Source: Archegozetes longisetosus (taxonomy: Eukaryota > Arthropoda > Arachnida > Sarcoptiformes > Trhypochthoniidae). Taken from it: a stretch of 64,000 nt of DNA. The translations under genes were made by a program, and so were the position numbers. Under the pieces are notes generated by a model. It worked only from the letters and a program-made list of their open reading frames with translations, did no database searches and was not told where the DNA came from. Shown here piece by piece: positions 49,661 through 60,480 of the stretch (positions within the stretch are counted from its first letter, which is position 1; every line of letters starts with the position of its first letter). The stretch is taken from the NCBI GenBank assembly GCA_018873245.2, contig JAEMBT020000001.1, positions 3,100,001 through 3,164,000 of the forward strand, written 5' to 3'.

Positions 49661-50560
49661 TAAATAGTTTATTAAATGGTCTGCTTTGAAATCTATTTCA
49701 ATGAGCAGACTTCCAAACATTACATGAAACTAGGTTAGAATTTAAGCAGAGACTAGAAGTTTATACATTTTTTATCATGACTGCACATTTTGAATAAATT
49801 TAAATAGTACTATAGATTAAAAGTTAAGAATGTACACATTTATTTAATACTAAAATGGCATAACCCCAATAAATGCAAAATTATATTAGTTATGCAGAAC
49901 GTTAGTGTAGAATCTAATCACGGAGTCGAGTGATGAGATCTAATGAGCACTTAACGTTTACTAAACAGAATTTACATATAATGCTTTCATAATTAAACTT
50001 ATGATAACTGTGTCCATTATGATCGTATAAAGGATGGGACTTCTAAAAATTTACAAGTATCAGAAGAAGAAGGTTATAAAGGCTACGATAGCGTCTTAAT
50101 TTCTTTAATAAAGTTTGAAATCTGAACTGCGACATTGCTTATCTATTTATCAATTTTGAGGATGAAGATATTGTATAGAAATTAGAACTTTCATCTTATG
50201 TTTCACAAAGCTAGGGGAAGTGAAATAATTTAGTTCAATTTAAACTCCCAATAGTAAATCACTATTATTGAAATGAATATGGAAATTAATAATTTTAATC
50301 GTTAAATTTTATTCTTTAACATAAGAAATATATTCATTTTAACCTAATATTTGATTTCATATCTCTACATTTCAAAATATCTAATTGATAATTAATTAAG
50401 AAGAATTCATTTGTGTTCAGAAGTCAATTCGGGAAGTATTCATATAAATTTGAAGTCTATTCTCAAAATCATATAGGTATTTATTTATAAGTTATCATAC
50501 AGAAATTCCATTAAAATTCGAAATTTAAATGATTATTAAATAGCTTCGCGAAATGAGATA

Positions 50561-51761
50561 CATCTATGGACAAAACCATCTTTAGCTGATTAAGGTCGAA
50601 TAACTTTTGACTGGATGATTCGAGTTTCAAACCGATTTCAGTTTTGAGTAGATGAAAAATCAGCAGTTTTAAATCTAGAATATTTTTTCAAAAGTCATCA
50701 GGATCATTGAGCTAGAATGTTTTAAAATTTTACTTAATTTTTCATATATTTAAATGTTTTTCAGGAGATATTACCTTAAAAAATCAATAAAAATAACTAG
50801 ATCAAATTAAATAAAAATGAATTTATTCAAAATAATCAAGATAAAACAAATCTTTAAGAAAAATTTTCAATAAACGCATTATTGGAGAGAACTATCTTTT
50901 GTCAGTTAAACACAAATATCTTTTAAATAGCTAATTCAAATTTTAAACTAATTTCAGCTCTGAGTAGCTAGATAATCAGCATTTTTAAAAATTAAAAAAT
51001 ATAGAGGTATAAATGAGAAATGCTTTGAAAGTTAAAAATTAAATTTCTAAATAACTGACAAACCGAATAAACATTGGATAACTGATGACATTTGAGATGC
51101 TCAAGGTTTTATTCTTTCAGATACAAGGTGATTTGATTGACATGTGAAAATGTTATTTTCTGAACAACTTTTTGCTCTGGCTTATCGCCAGGTCTCAACC
51201 CTAATGAAAATGTTGGTTCTATGATAAAGGCACTGATCAGAGGTGAGCGCCTGGCCATCAATTCAAAAGAGGAACTAGTGGCAGCCCTTCGAAATGCTCA
51301 TTAAACAATGTGTGGTCCTCCTGGAGACAATATTTCATTAATTTATTAAATTTAATGCCCAATCGATTGCAGGAAGTGCTGGAGGCAGCCGGCGTTCATA
51401 CCAGAAATTGATTCTTACTTGAGCTTAACCTTTGTAAATATTTCCATATTTATTGAAAATTTTCTTGAAAATTTGTTTTATGTTAATTACTTTGAACAAA
51501 TTTATTTTAATTAATTTAATCCAGTTATTGCTATTGATTTTTTAAAGCAATATCTTTTGAAATTTGTTTAAATATAAGGAAAATTAAGTTTAAATCTTAA
51601 AATACTCTAGCTCAATGATCCTAGTGATTTTTGAAAAAATATTCTAGATTTAAAAATGCTGATTATTCAGCTACTCAAAACTGAAATCGGTTTGAAACTC
51701 GAATCATCCAGTCAAAAGTTATTCGACTTTAATCAACTAAAGATAGTTTTGTCCATGGGTG
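50561..51761. mobile_element. Tc1/mariner element, degraded, TA duplication
   Basis: The ends CATCTATGGACAAAACCATC and the complement of CACCCATGGACAAAACTATC begin inverted arms of ~220 bp. TA borders both sides (50559-50560, 51762-51763). The left duplication arm keeps the single-TA unoccupied site near 22550. Inside, on the plus strand at about 51180-51410, a decayed transposase C-terminus reads LNPNENV..., RGERLAINSKEELVAALRNA and, after frame changes, LMPNRLQEVLEAAG. That is the familiar end of Tc1-type DDE transposases. Confidence 0.8.
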
Positions 51762-51822
51762 TATATAAGTGAAAAGTAACTATTAAGACATGTTATTTCT
51801 AAAGAGACTATACTGTAAAATT

Positions 51823-52278
51823 GGGTGAATCCGGGCTAATGGGTCTAAAGGGGTTCCCGATCCCCCACCCCAAGTGTGATATATCATTGGATTCAGTTCG
51901 TCAAGCTGAGCATTTTAATACCACACTTGACTACTTCTGATCCGAACCTGGCCACTTCTGGACAACTCCCGAAGGGAGTGGCTGACCCCGCCAAGTGATA
52001 TATCATTGGACTCAGGACATCGTGAGCATTTTGATACTTCACTTGATCAATTATCTCAAGTAGTTCTTGAGATATCCATCATTGTTTGATTTAGTACAAT
52101 GGATAAACCTGAATTCTCGAGTCGTATGATATAAACTCAGGGAGAATACTATCTTAGTTTAAATCAGTTTTGGCTGATCGAGATTCAGGTCTCAGAGTAG
52201 TTCTTGGAGACTCAAGTTCATCGAATGTGTTGGAGGTGGGTGATCTGTGTGGTGGAACTGATCCCGGATTTTTTGAGC
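51823..52278. mobile_element. family A MITE, copy 4, decayed right half
   Basis: The left half from GGGTGAATCCGGGC is well preserved through 'gacaactcccgaaggg' and 'gatatccatcattgttt'. After about 52150 it diverges, and a possible right end GATCCCGGATTTTTT lies near 52260-52278. The left duplication arm lacks it. Confidence 0.65.
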
Positions 52279-53274
52279 TGATAGTTAACCCGAAAAACTT
52301 GAAAGCTGAATGATATAAAGCTGAAAAATAACACTTAATTTGTAAACGGAATGAATTTATGGTATGATAAATTAATGAATGATCAGCTAATTGCGTGAAA
52401 ATTTATATGGCAAAAAATTAAAAGTAACGCAGTGAAATTTTCACTTGAGTTGTTCACTATTCATTACAACAGTCCAGCAGTTATACAAGCTTATTGGCGT
52501 AGTCACATACAATTGTGTGTTTTTATACCATCCAATGGCTGAAAGATGAATATAAAAGCCAGGTTTTATGAGCTTTCGTTGAAAACTTTTTAAGCATGTG
52601 TACATTAGATGTCAATTTAAAACTTATAACCATGTTTCATTCTTCGATGAAGGTTTACTTTTCTTTATCTTGAAGTGTTTTATCAAGACAGATAATATTG
52701 ACATTGTCTGATAACTCAATATGTAATGCTATATTTCAAATGCTATTTCAATTGGATCAAAAGATCTTTTCTAAAGATATTGTGTGGTTCCAGCGGCCCT
52801 GTAGTCGAGGTTCGGATTCAGCTCAACAAATTGAATAACTGAATAGCACTCAAATCTCAATGGATTAAGAAGACAATTTCATGGGTACTCCTTTGACTCA
52901 ATACTAAAGTATAACGTTTATGATTAGAGCTATCTGAACCCCCAATAACCACTATTAACAACAAACCAAAAATGAATGAAAATTATTTGTATGTATTAAG
53001 TATAAACGAAATTTATGTGAACTTAGGGTAGGTATTACAAAGGTACTAAACGTGACTCATAATAAATTGAATAGGGTACGATCTGACTGTACGTCGGGTT
53101 CGACTCGATATAATGTTGAGGTTAAGTGAAAAGTAATATTTTGATATATGCATTTATATGGACATTCATTGAATTTTCTAAAATCAATGTTAGATAACAT
53201 TGAAAACATTAGAATTATCAAAATATCCAAATAAAATTATTTAAAACTATTTAAATCTTATCTACAATTCTAAG

Positions 53275-53480
53275 TGAATCCTTTAAAAGTGCACTTTTCT
53301 AGAGAACGCAGCTATAAGTAAATGATTAGAAAATTTTAAATCATTTATGCGCGAAAATAGAGGCACCGTTCTGTCCGAGTTTGACCTTCAGACCCCCTAT
53401 TAATAGGGATTAATAAAACTTTCTGATAACAATTTTACTTTCAATCTTTTGATTTCATTCAATACTGCAAAGCTTTTGTT
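53275..53480 (+). repeat. terminal-type repeat 'TGAATCCTTTAAAAGTGCAC', right-arm copy
   Basis: Same sequence and same position relative to the transposase-like remnant as 17590-17760, and matching 12527-12730. Confidence 0.65.
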
Positions 53481-53747
53481 ATAAACAACTTTCGTTATAG
53501 TCTAATACTTCTCATAGCTTTGTTGAGTAGTGTTTTAATCTTTCATTAAGTTAGTTACATTACAAAACTTACATTAAGATTAAAATTTTTTAAAAATGAA
53601 ATTGTGCTGAAATGCCTTATGATAAAAAGCGATCGTCAGTTTTCGTTAGTGTTTTAACACCTATTAATACCAAGTTTTCAGTTGAATTAAATAACAAGCA
53701 AAAAAGTTTATTTCAAAATAATGTTCAAAACTTCATAACAACCAAAA

Positions 53748-54330
53748 AATGTTTAATACAATTGACAAGAGAGAAAACAGCGAACTAAGTAGTGATAATA
53801 GTGATGGTGTTTGCTGTGACAAAAAACATTTCGAAATTCACGAGAGATCAAAAGAATGAAATATTAAACTATTTCAATTCTATGAAAACTAATGATCAAT
53901 AGAATGAATATTTCAAGTCAGTTGTGATACCTCAAAGTTTCATTGATAAAACAGAAACTATTAAACCCAGAAGCTCTAACTTCGAATATTATGTACAAAT
54001 CAGTGATAAAAACGATAAAAATATTACAGTTCGTGAAAAAGTTTGTGTGAATGCGTTTTTAAAGTTACATAATATTAAATATTCGAGACTTAGGAAAAAA
54101 TACACAAGAATCGTAATGAAACTGTAGACAAAAGGGGAAACACGATTCAAATCCCAATAAAATACTGTTTATAGTCTTACAGTAAGAGCTGGAAAAAAAT
54201 ATATTGAGTCGGACATAAATATTGCTGTACTTTTTCGTGAATTTATTGAAAACACACTGAATATAATGGTTACGTGCATTATCAATTCTTCAAACATATT
54301 CAAAAGCTATAACATCGGTTTTGGGTTCCC
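53748..54330 (+). pseudogene. transposon-derived protein remnant, right-arm copy
   Basis: This parallels 16625-17278: FNTIDKRENSELSSDNSDGV, then frame breaks, then SSNFEYYVQISDK, VCVNAFLKLHNIKYSRLRKK, and after a deletion the FREFIENTLNIMVTCIINSS segment. The two copies have different disabling changes, so both decayed after the duplication or from separate lesions. Confidence 0.55.
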
Positions 54331-54408
54331 CAAAACTGATTTACGTAAAGGCTCAGCTGATATTAAAGAGAACTTCAATTTCATGAGTTATGGCAAAAAC
54401 TAAAGAAA

Positions 54409-54720
54409 TTGCAACAAATTCTCAAAAATCTACAATTTTATGGTATACCAAAGACAAACAATAACATCGAAGGATGGTACCGTCGATTAAGTTCACTTAT
54501 TGGCGCGTCACATCCCACTATTTGGAAACTTATTGATGCGTTGAAAAAGAAAGAATCTCTCGTTAGGTTTAAACTCAACCAGTACGAAACAGGACTACCA
54601 CAACTATCACAAAGTAAAATACATCGAGTTTGTGCAGAACATGTTCAATCATGTGTTAATCAATATGACAATAGTAATATACTCGAATGCCTAAATACTG
54701 TGAAATTTATTTATATCTAA
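54409..54720 (+). pseudogene. MULE-type transposase C-terminal fragment
   Basis: An open frame of 103 codons with FYGIPKTNNNIEGWYRRLSS, then LIGASHPTIWKLIDALKKKES and FKLNQYETG. The 'NN.(I/V)EGWHR......HP.IW..I..L..E' pattern is the C-terminal signature of MULE transposases linked to FLYWCH proteins. Only this end is present. It is not seen in the left arm. Confidence 0.65.
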
Positions 54721-54839
54721 CAAACATAGAATACTAAAATAGCTTAGTTATTAGTTTGAAAAGGCTTAGCACTAATACTTTTTGTAATTAGCTCTTAAAA
54801 AGTCCAATGATTTATAACACTTTCTGTAATGACTTTCTC

Positions 54840-55125
54840 TTTAAAATGACCCAATATAGTATAAGTTAACTTTAGTATAAATAAACAATCAAAAAGCGTA
54901 GCTTTAGTTTTAAATTTAGAAGAACGTGGGAAACCAAAGAAAAGTATATAAAGGGACAGTCTTAGAGAAAGTCGGGAGAGAAGAAGAGAGTCGAGAGATA
55001 AACAAGCTTCAGTAATATCTTAGTTGTGCTTTGTAACTTCACGTTATGCATAATAAAATTCTTGAAAATAGATAATCGTTTTCTTCATTTCTATCAACTT
55101 TATTTCCACCTTAGGTAAGTAATAT
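54840..55125 (+). mobile_element. possible solo LTR fragment
   Basis: A TATATAAAG box at about 54947 is followed by a GA-rich leader and AATAAAATTC at about 55053, then a T/C-rich end. This promoter-to-poly(A) layout in under 150 bp resembles an arthropod LTR. No second LTR, primer-binding site or target duplication was confirmed. Confidence 0.25.
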
Positions 55126-55983
55126 ACAAAGTTGTGAACTTTCTTTAATGCATGATAGGTACACATGATATTCTCTATCGAGTCCAGCCAGACTCTTAGA
55201 TGGAGAATTAGGTAAAGATTTGGAATCTTACATCGAGGCCCGTGATTTCAAATCTTTACTCTAGTAAAATTACACAAAATGAAGAACTCTACACGAAAAA
55301 TTAGATCGAGTTTTTCATTCTTGACGAGATCCCGAGTCACAAAAATAATTGTGACAATACTTTATCTCATAATATTAATTTGAATGTTTAATTTGATATA
55401 TTTGATTATAGAAGTATTATTACAATAAAATTAAAATGAAATATTTATCATAATTTTTTACATTAGCTTATATTGATTACCTGTTTTATTTTAGCTGTTT
55501 TTGTAAGTTTACTAGGTTTAGCTGTTTTGGATTAGATGTTTTGTATTAGCTGTTTTTGCGTTAGCTATTTTTACTTTAGCCTACTGATTTGAAACTTAAG
55601 CTTAAAATTTCGAATACTGCATGATTGAACTGACGACCGATTAGATATAAAGATAAGTTATCACAAGAATATCGATTTGCAACCGTTATATGTTTAAAGC
55701 ACAAAAAATAAAAGTCGTATAGAATAATTAATAGTCTCTAAATTAATAAATGTTACTCATTGTACCGCGAAAATCAGCTTGCATCTACTCGTTTCAAGAA
55801 TCTAAAATATCGCTCATAAATAAATATCAATAAGATGATGAAGATGAACGAATAGAATTTAAGAATTAGAGTTGATATAAAAAATAAATAAATATACAGA
55901 CTCCATTTAACAAATGAATAATTATGTAATAGAGATTAGTACGCTGTTTGAAGAATTGAAAATGTTAACGAAAAAATGAAAGT
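55126..55983. other. 3' flank of the intact NB-ARC-TPR gene
   Basis: The stretch 55570-55983 is shared with the left copy. A ~12-bp imperfect tandem 'ttagctgtttt' lies at about 55490-55575 at the edge of the shared block. The rest is unassigned. Confidence 0.5.
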
Positions 55984-58900
55984 TCAAGCAATTCTAGCTC
56001 GCTTAGCAAAGGCTAGACAATTTTTAGTCGTTAAAGTAGAAGGATGTTCTTTTCCTAAAACGCGTTCTCTGATTTCCAACACCTCTTGATAAATTCTTAA
56101 TGCCTCATCATGTCTGCCTTGTCTATCTAGCACTGAAGCCATATTATTTCTAGTTATTAAAGTATCAGGATGTTCTTTTCCTAAAATGCGTTCTTCTATT
56201 TCCAACACCTCTTGATAAATTCTCAATGCCTCATCATATCTGCCTTGACTATTTAACACCGAAGCCATATTATTTCTAGTCGTTAAAGTAGAAGGATGTT
56301 CTTTTCCTAAAACGCGTTCTCTGATTTCCAACACCTCTTGATAAATTCTCAATGCCTCATCATGTCTGCCTTGTCTATTTAGCACTGAAGCCATATTATT
56401 TCTAGTTATTAAAGTATCAGGATGTTCTTTTCCTAAAACGCGTTCTTCTATTTCCAACACCTCTTGATAAATTCTCAATGCATCATCACGTCTGCCTTGT
56501 CTATTTAGCACTGAAGCCATATTATTTCTAGTTATTAAAGTATCAGGATGTTCTTTTCCTAAAACGCGTTCTTCTATTTCCAACACCTCTTGATAAATTC
56601 TCAATGCATCATCACGTCTGCCTTGACTATTTAGCACTAAAGCCATATTATTTCTAGTCGTTAAAGTATCAGGATGTTCTTTTCCTAAAACGCGTTCTCT
56701 GATTTCCAACACCTCTTGATAAATTCTCAATGCCTCATCACGTCTGCCTTGACTATCTAGCACTAAAGCCATATTATTTCTAGTCGTTAAAGTATCAGGA
56801 TGTTCTTTTCCTAAAATGCGTTCTTCTATTTCCAACACCTCTTGATAAATTCTCAATGCCTCATCATATCTGCCTTGACTATTTAACACCGAAGCCATAT
56901 TATTTCTAGTCGTTAAAGTATCAGGATGTTCTTTTCCTAAAACGCGTTCTTCTATTTCCAACACCTCTTGATAAATTCTCAATGCCTCATCATATCTGCC
57001 TTGACTATTTAACACCGAAGCCATATTATTTCTAGTCGTTAAAGTAGAAGGATGTTCTTTTCCTAAAACGCGTTCTCTGATTTCCAACACCTCTTGATAA
57101 ATTCTCAATGCCTCATCATATCTGCCTTGACTATTTAACACCGAAGCCATATTATTTCTAGTCGTTAAAGTATCAGAATGTTCTTTTCCTAAAACGCGTT
57201 CTGTGATTTCCAACACCTCTTGATAAATTCTCAATGCCTCATCACGTCTGCCTTGTCTATCTAGCACTAAAGCCATATTATTTCTAGTCGTAAAAGTATC
57301 AGGATGTTCTTTTCCTAAAACGCGTTCTTCTATTTCCAACACCTCTTGATAAATTCTCAATGCATCATCACGTCTGCCTTGACTATTTAGCACTAAAGCC
57401 ATATTATTTCTAGTCGTTAAAGTATCAGGATGTTCTTTTCCTAAAACGCGTTCTCTGATTTCCAACACCTCTTGATAAATTCTCAATGCCTCATCACGTC
57501 TGCCTTGACTATCTAGCACTAAAGCCATATTATTTCTAGTCGTTAAAGTAGAAGGATGTTCTTTTCCTATAACACTGCTTGTTCCCTTATGAACATTTAT
57601 TAATATTTCAAGATTAACTTGATTACTCTGTACTAGGTTCAATTCGTAATCCTTATCAAATTCCAAGGAACTTCCTAACTTTGGTTCAAGCCTTAGTAGC
57701 TTTAATATTTCCATTACAAATGAATTAACTTCACGATGTCTATAGTTAAGAATTAATTCATTTGTAATTCTACTAGAAAATTTAATTAATTCTACTCTAA
57801 GTTTCTCATCGTTAATGTTACTAGCGTGATTCCAGGCAAATATTGCATGAGATAAATACTGTGACGTAATTGTTTTTTTATTTCCCATAGTCCTCTTTAC
57901 TAATTCCAGTGCTTTTCTCATAGTCTCTTCTTCCTTTTGTTGTTCTTGTAACTTTAATCGTATTACTTGTTGTACTAATCTATGAATTTGGATCATTCTT
58001 TTCTCTACAGTAGCCATTGAATATTGTACAATTAAATCAATTATTATTCCTATCTTATTTGGATCATCATTCACATGTAAAAATATTTCAGTAGGAATGT
58101 TGTCAGAAGCAAAATAAGCCATAGTTTTCAAAATTTCCAAGGCTTCAAGCCCATATTGGCTGTTCCTTATTTTTTTAATTGTTATTTCCCAAGTTATAAA
58201 TGTGGTTTTAATATAGTCGTTATCATTGTCTCCTGGGAAGTTAAAATTAAGTAGACTTCTTGCATTATCATCAAAATTTCTCAAGTAGTTACTTATCTGA
58301 AATTTGTCGGTCACATAGCTTAAATGCCTATCTTGTTGCTTTATATACGCGACTGCTTGTTGTAAAGCTAGTGGATAGCATTGTAATGTTTTGGCTAATT
58401 GGCGTATTTCCTTCTTTTGTGATTCGTCACTTATTTCTAACTCATTTCTAATAAATTCTATAGCTTCCTCTTCAGTTAATATATCGAGTTTTATTACTGG
58501 AATATGCTTTCCCCAGTTTTGGTTACGTGAAGTGATTAGTATGTAGGGTTTATTATCGCCATATGATTGAAAGTTCGGCAGAAATTCGTCGATCGCTCCT
58601 TCTTGATTATTCCCTCTTCTCAATCTTTCAGCATTGTCGAAAATGAATAGACTCTTTCTGTTAGAGAAATACCCATATACTTGTTTGACAATAGATTTGA
58701 TATTCTTTGGTTGACCATCTATACTTTTATTTGGAATATTTAATTCATCGCTGGCTAATCTTTGAAACGATTCTGTAAGCGTTCCGTACGTTTCAGCATT
58801 TATCCATATCACATTGCCATCATAATCGCCAGCATGCAGATGGCTGTACTTTTTAGCTAATTCACTTTTGCCAATACCCCCTAAACCAGTAATAGAGACC

Positions 58901-59160
58901 TGTGATATCACTGTCGATTTCTGCTCATTTTGTTTTAGATCGCGTTGTAACAAATTGTGTAATTTTTTTAATTCACTTTCTCTTCCAGTAAACGAATCCA
59001 CAGGTTTCCTGACTTCAAAAAATATTGATGCCCTTTGTGGTGAAATAGGTTGATTAATTTGCTGACCTATTATATTTAAGTTGCCAGACACTTGGACGCT
59101 ATTGCTTGAACCGCTAATTAGATTGGTAATACCTTTTATTTTTTCAGGTTGAGACATCAT
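55984..59160 (-). CDS. NB-ARC-TPR (NLR-like STAND) protein, intact single exon
   Basis: 1058 residues in one exon (start MMSQP; the second ATG at 59157 could also serve). The N-terminus of ~45 residues has GSSNSVQVSGNLNI, which resembles amyloid/RHIM-type signalling motifs. NB-ARC runs about 58-330: TGRESEL, Walker A GLGGIGKSELAKK (~93-105), Walker B KSLFIFDNAE (~170-179), sensor-like YILITSRN (~208), GLPL-like CYPLALQQAVAYI (~263-275). A winged-helix-like segment ends in MIQIHRLVQQVIR (~392). After ~130 residues of helices come 12 full 42-residue TPRs and a terminal partial one, anchored by GKEHPDTLTTRNNMA. No transmembrane segment or signal peptide. By family, such proteins oligomerise on ligand sensing by the repeats. 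No introns, so retro- or horizontal origin is possible. The upstream region has been invaded by the palindrome at 59399-60308, which may alter its expression. Confidence 0.88.
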   Translation of the reverse strand: MMSQPEKIKGITNLISGSSNSVQVSGNLNIIGQQINQPISPQRASIFFEVRKPVDSFTGRESELKKLHNLLQRDLKQNEQKSTVISQVSITGLGGIGKSELAKKYSHLHAGDYDGNVIWINAETYGTLTESFQRLASDELNIPNKSIDGQPKNIKSIVKQVYGYFSNRKSLFIFDNAERLRRGNNQEGAIDEFLPNFQSYGDNKPYILITSRNQNWGKHIPVIKLDILTEEEAIEFIRNELEISDESQKKEIRQLAKTLQCYPLALQQAVAYIKQQDRHLSYVTDKFQISNYLRNFDDNARSLLNFNFPGDNDNDYIKTTFITWEITIKKIRNSQYGLEALEILKTMAYFASDNIPTEIFLHVNDDPNKIGIIIDLIVQYSMATVEKRMIQIHRLVQQVIRLKLQEQQKEEETMRKALELVKRTMGNKKTITSQYLSHAIFAWNHASNINDEKLRVELIKFSSRITNELILNYRHREVNSFVMEILKLLRLEPKLGSSLEFDKDYELNLVQSNQVNLEILINVHKGTSSVIGKEHPSTLTTRNNMALVLDSQGRRDEALRIYQEVLEIRERVLGKEHPDTLTTRNNMALVLNSQGRRDDALRIYQEVLEIEERVLGKEHPDTFTTRNNMALVLDRQGRRDEALRIYQEVLEITERVLGKEHSDTLTTRNNMASVLNSQGRYDEALRIYQEVLEIRERVLGKEHPSTLTTRNNMASVLNSQGRYDEALRIYQEVLEIEERVLGKEHPDTLTTRNNMASVLNSQGRYDEALRIYQEVLEIEERILGKEHPDTLTTRNNMALVLDSQGRRDEALRIYQEVLEIRERVLGKEHPDTLTTRNNMALVLNSQGRRDDALRIYQEVLEIEERVLGKEHPDTLITRNNMASVLNRQGRRDDALRIYQEVLEIEERVLGKEHPDTLITRNNMASVLNRQGRHDEALRIYQEVLEIRERVLGKEHPSTLTTRNNMASVLNSQGRYDEALRIYQEVLEIEERILGKEHPDTLITRNNMASVLDRQGRHDEALRIYQEVLEIRERVLGKEHPSTLTTKNCLAFAKRARIA
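56030..57575 (-). repeat. 126-bp TPR-coding tandem array, 12 full units
   Basis: Thirteen GKEH anchors at 126-bp spacing. Units vary at a few fixed positions (P/S, D/S, MAL/MAS, DSQ/NSQ/NRQ, RRDEA/RYDEA/RHDEA, RE/EE/TE). The left-arm array has 42 units made from the same alphabet of variants. Confidence 0.92.
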
Positions 59161-59398
59161 CAGCTACAATGATTTTATATAGCAAGCAAAATATTAAATT
59201 TTTACTAGAAATCAATATTTCGTATTCAGTAGTATTCGATTAGAATTATACGTTTAGTAGAGATTGTTACATTCGTAATAGCAATGATCACTTTAATTGA
59301 GCAGTTTATCAGCATTTAAGTACAAAATAGTAACATCTTTATTAAAGTACGGCAGAGTTTTCATTTTAATAGAAAATCTTGTGTAATTTCATTTATTG

Positions 59399-60308
59399 AG
59401 GTGAATCTTAGCAATCCCTGCTCGGGGTATTCCTATTGATCTATATCAACGAGTCATATGTCGTTGGAAAGGTCTCGTCGAGCTGAGTCCAACGATACCA
59501 TATATGATGACCTGTGACCTCGGCTTCGCCGACGGGTGACCTTTAATCTCTGACTTATTACCACAATATTTAACCCCTACAACATACATATCGTTGGAAA
59601 GGTCTCGACAAACTGAATACAATGATAACACTCATGTGATCTTGAGAATTTGAAAAATAAAAAGAAAGTTTTCACTGTTAAGCGCTCTAGGGAACTGCCC
59701 TACTGGGCACTGCCTGTGGCCTCCCCTTTACCTTTAGAACGGGGCGAGGAGTTCAATACACCTTGTTTTTCAGTTAATCAGAATTCAAATCTCATTCTTG
59801 ATTCGAATCGTGATAAAATGGTGGACGATGAAGAGTGAGTCTGTCTATGATGTGGATGGCAAATATTCAATCAATTTGTCTAAATTGATTTTATCACGAT
59901 TCGAATCAAGAATGAGATTTGAATTCTGATTAACTGAAAAACAAGGTGTATTGAACTCCTCGCCCCGTTCTAAAGGTAAAGGGGAGGCCACAGGCAGTGC
60001 CCAGTAGGGCAGTTCCCTAGAGCGCTCAACAGTGAAAACTTTCTTTTTATTTTTCAAATTCTCAAGATCACATGAGTGTTATCATTGTATTCAGTTTGTC
60101 GAGACCTTTCCAACGATATGTATGTTGTAGGGGTTAAATATTGTGGTAATAAGTCAGAGATTAAAGGTCACCCGTCGGCGAAGCCGAGGTCACAGGTCAT
60201 CATATATGGTATCGTTGGACTCAGCTCGACGAGACCTTTCCAACGACATATGACTCGTTGATATAGGTCAATAGGAATACCCCGAGCAGGGATTGCTAAG
60301 ATTCGCCC
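59399..60308. mobile_element. family B palindrome: 421-bp arms, 68-nt spacer, 8-bp TSD
   Basis: Arms 59399-59819 and 59888-60308 are almost identical in inverted orientation, with only a handful of differences, so the insertion is recent. It is flanked by ATTTATTG (59391-59398, 60309-60316). The left duplication arm shows the single, slightly diverged site (near 4810). The termini A/GGGTGAATC and GATTCGCCC share the GGG(T/C)GAATC end with family A. The arms carry a short open frame (MLSLYSVCRDLSNDM...) in mirror image, which is a by-product of symmetry. It sits 230 bp upstream of the intact NB-ARC-TPR start. Confidence 0.85.
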
Positions 60309-60480
60309 ATTTATTGTTCAATTTGAGAAAATTCCGCGTTAAAATTCACTGTTGTATTTGAGAACTTGCTAAATAATCAGTGATAATCGCTTCAAAGGAA
60401 TAAACTTGAGATCACATTATTATTATTATTATTAATTAGTATCATTGTTTAAGCTATAAATTGAGATTAATTTGCTTACC

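Larger units (their letters stand above)
49661..60480. repeat. right arm of the large inverted segmental duplication
   Basis: It is colinear with the reverse of 4640-24734 (landmarks given at that entry). It carries the intact NB-ARC-TPR gene. Relative to the left arm it has gained a Tc1-type element (50561-51761), a family A copy (51823 on) and the long palindrome 59399-60308. It lacks the Merlin-like, hAT-related and family A insertions of the left arm. Confidence 0.85.

Noticed and set aside
59446..60261. Two identical 61-residue ORFs in opposite orientation
   Set aside because: They are mirror images made by the arms of the family B palindrome and have no independent support.
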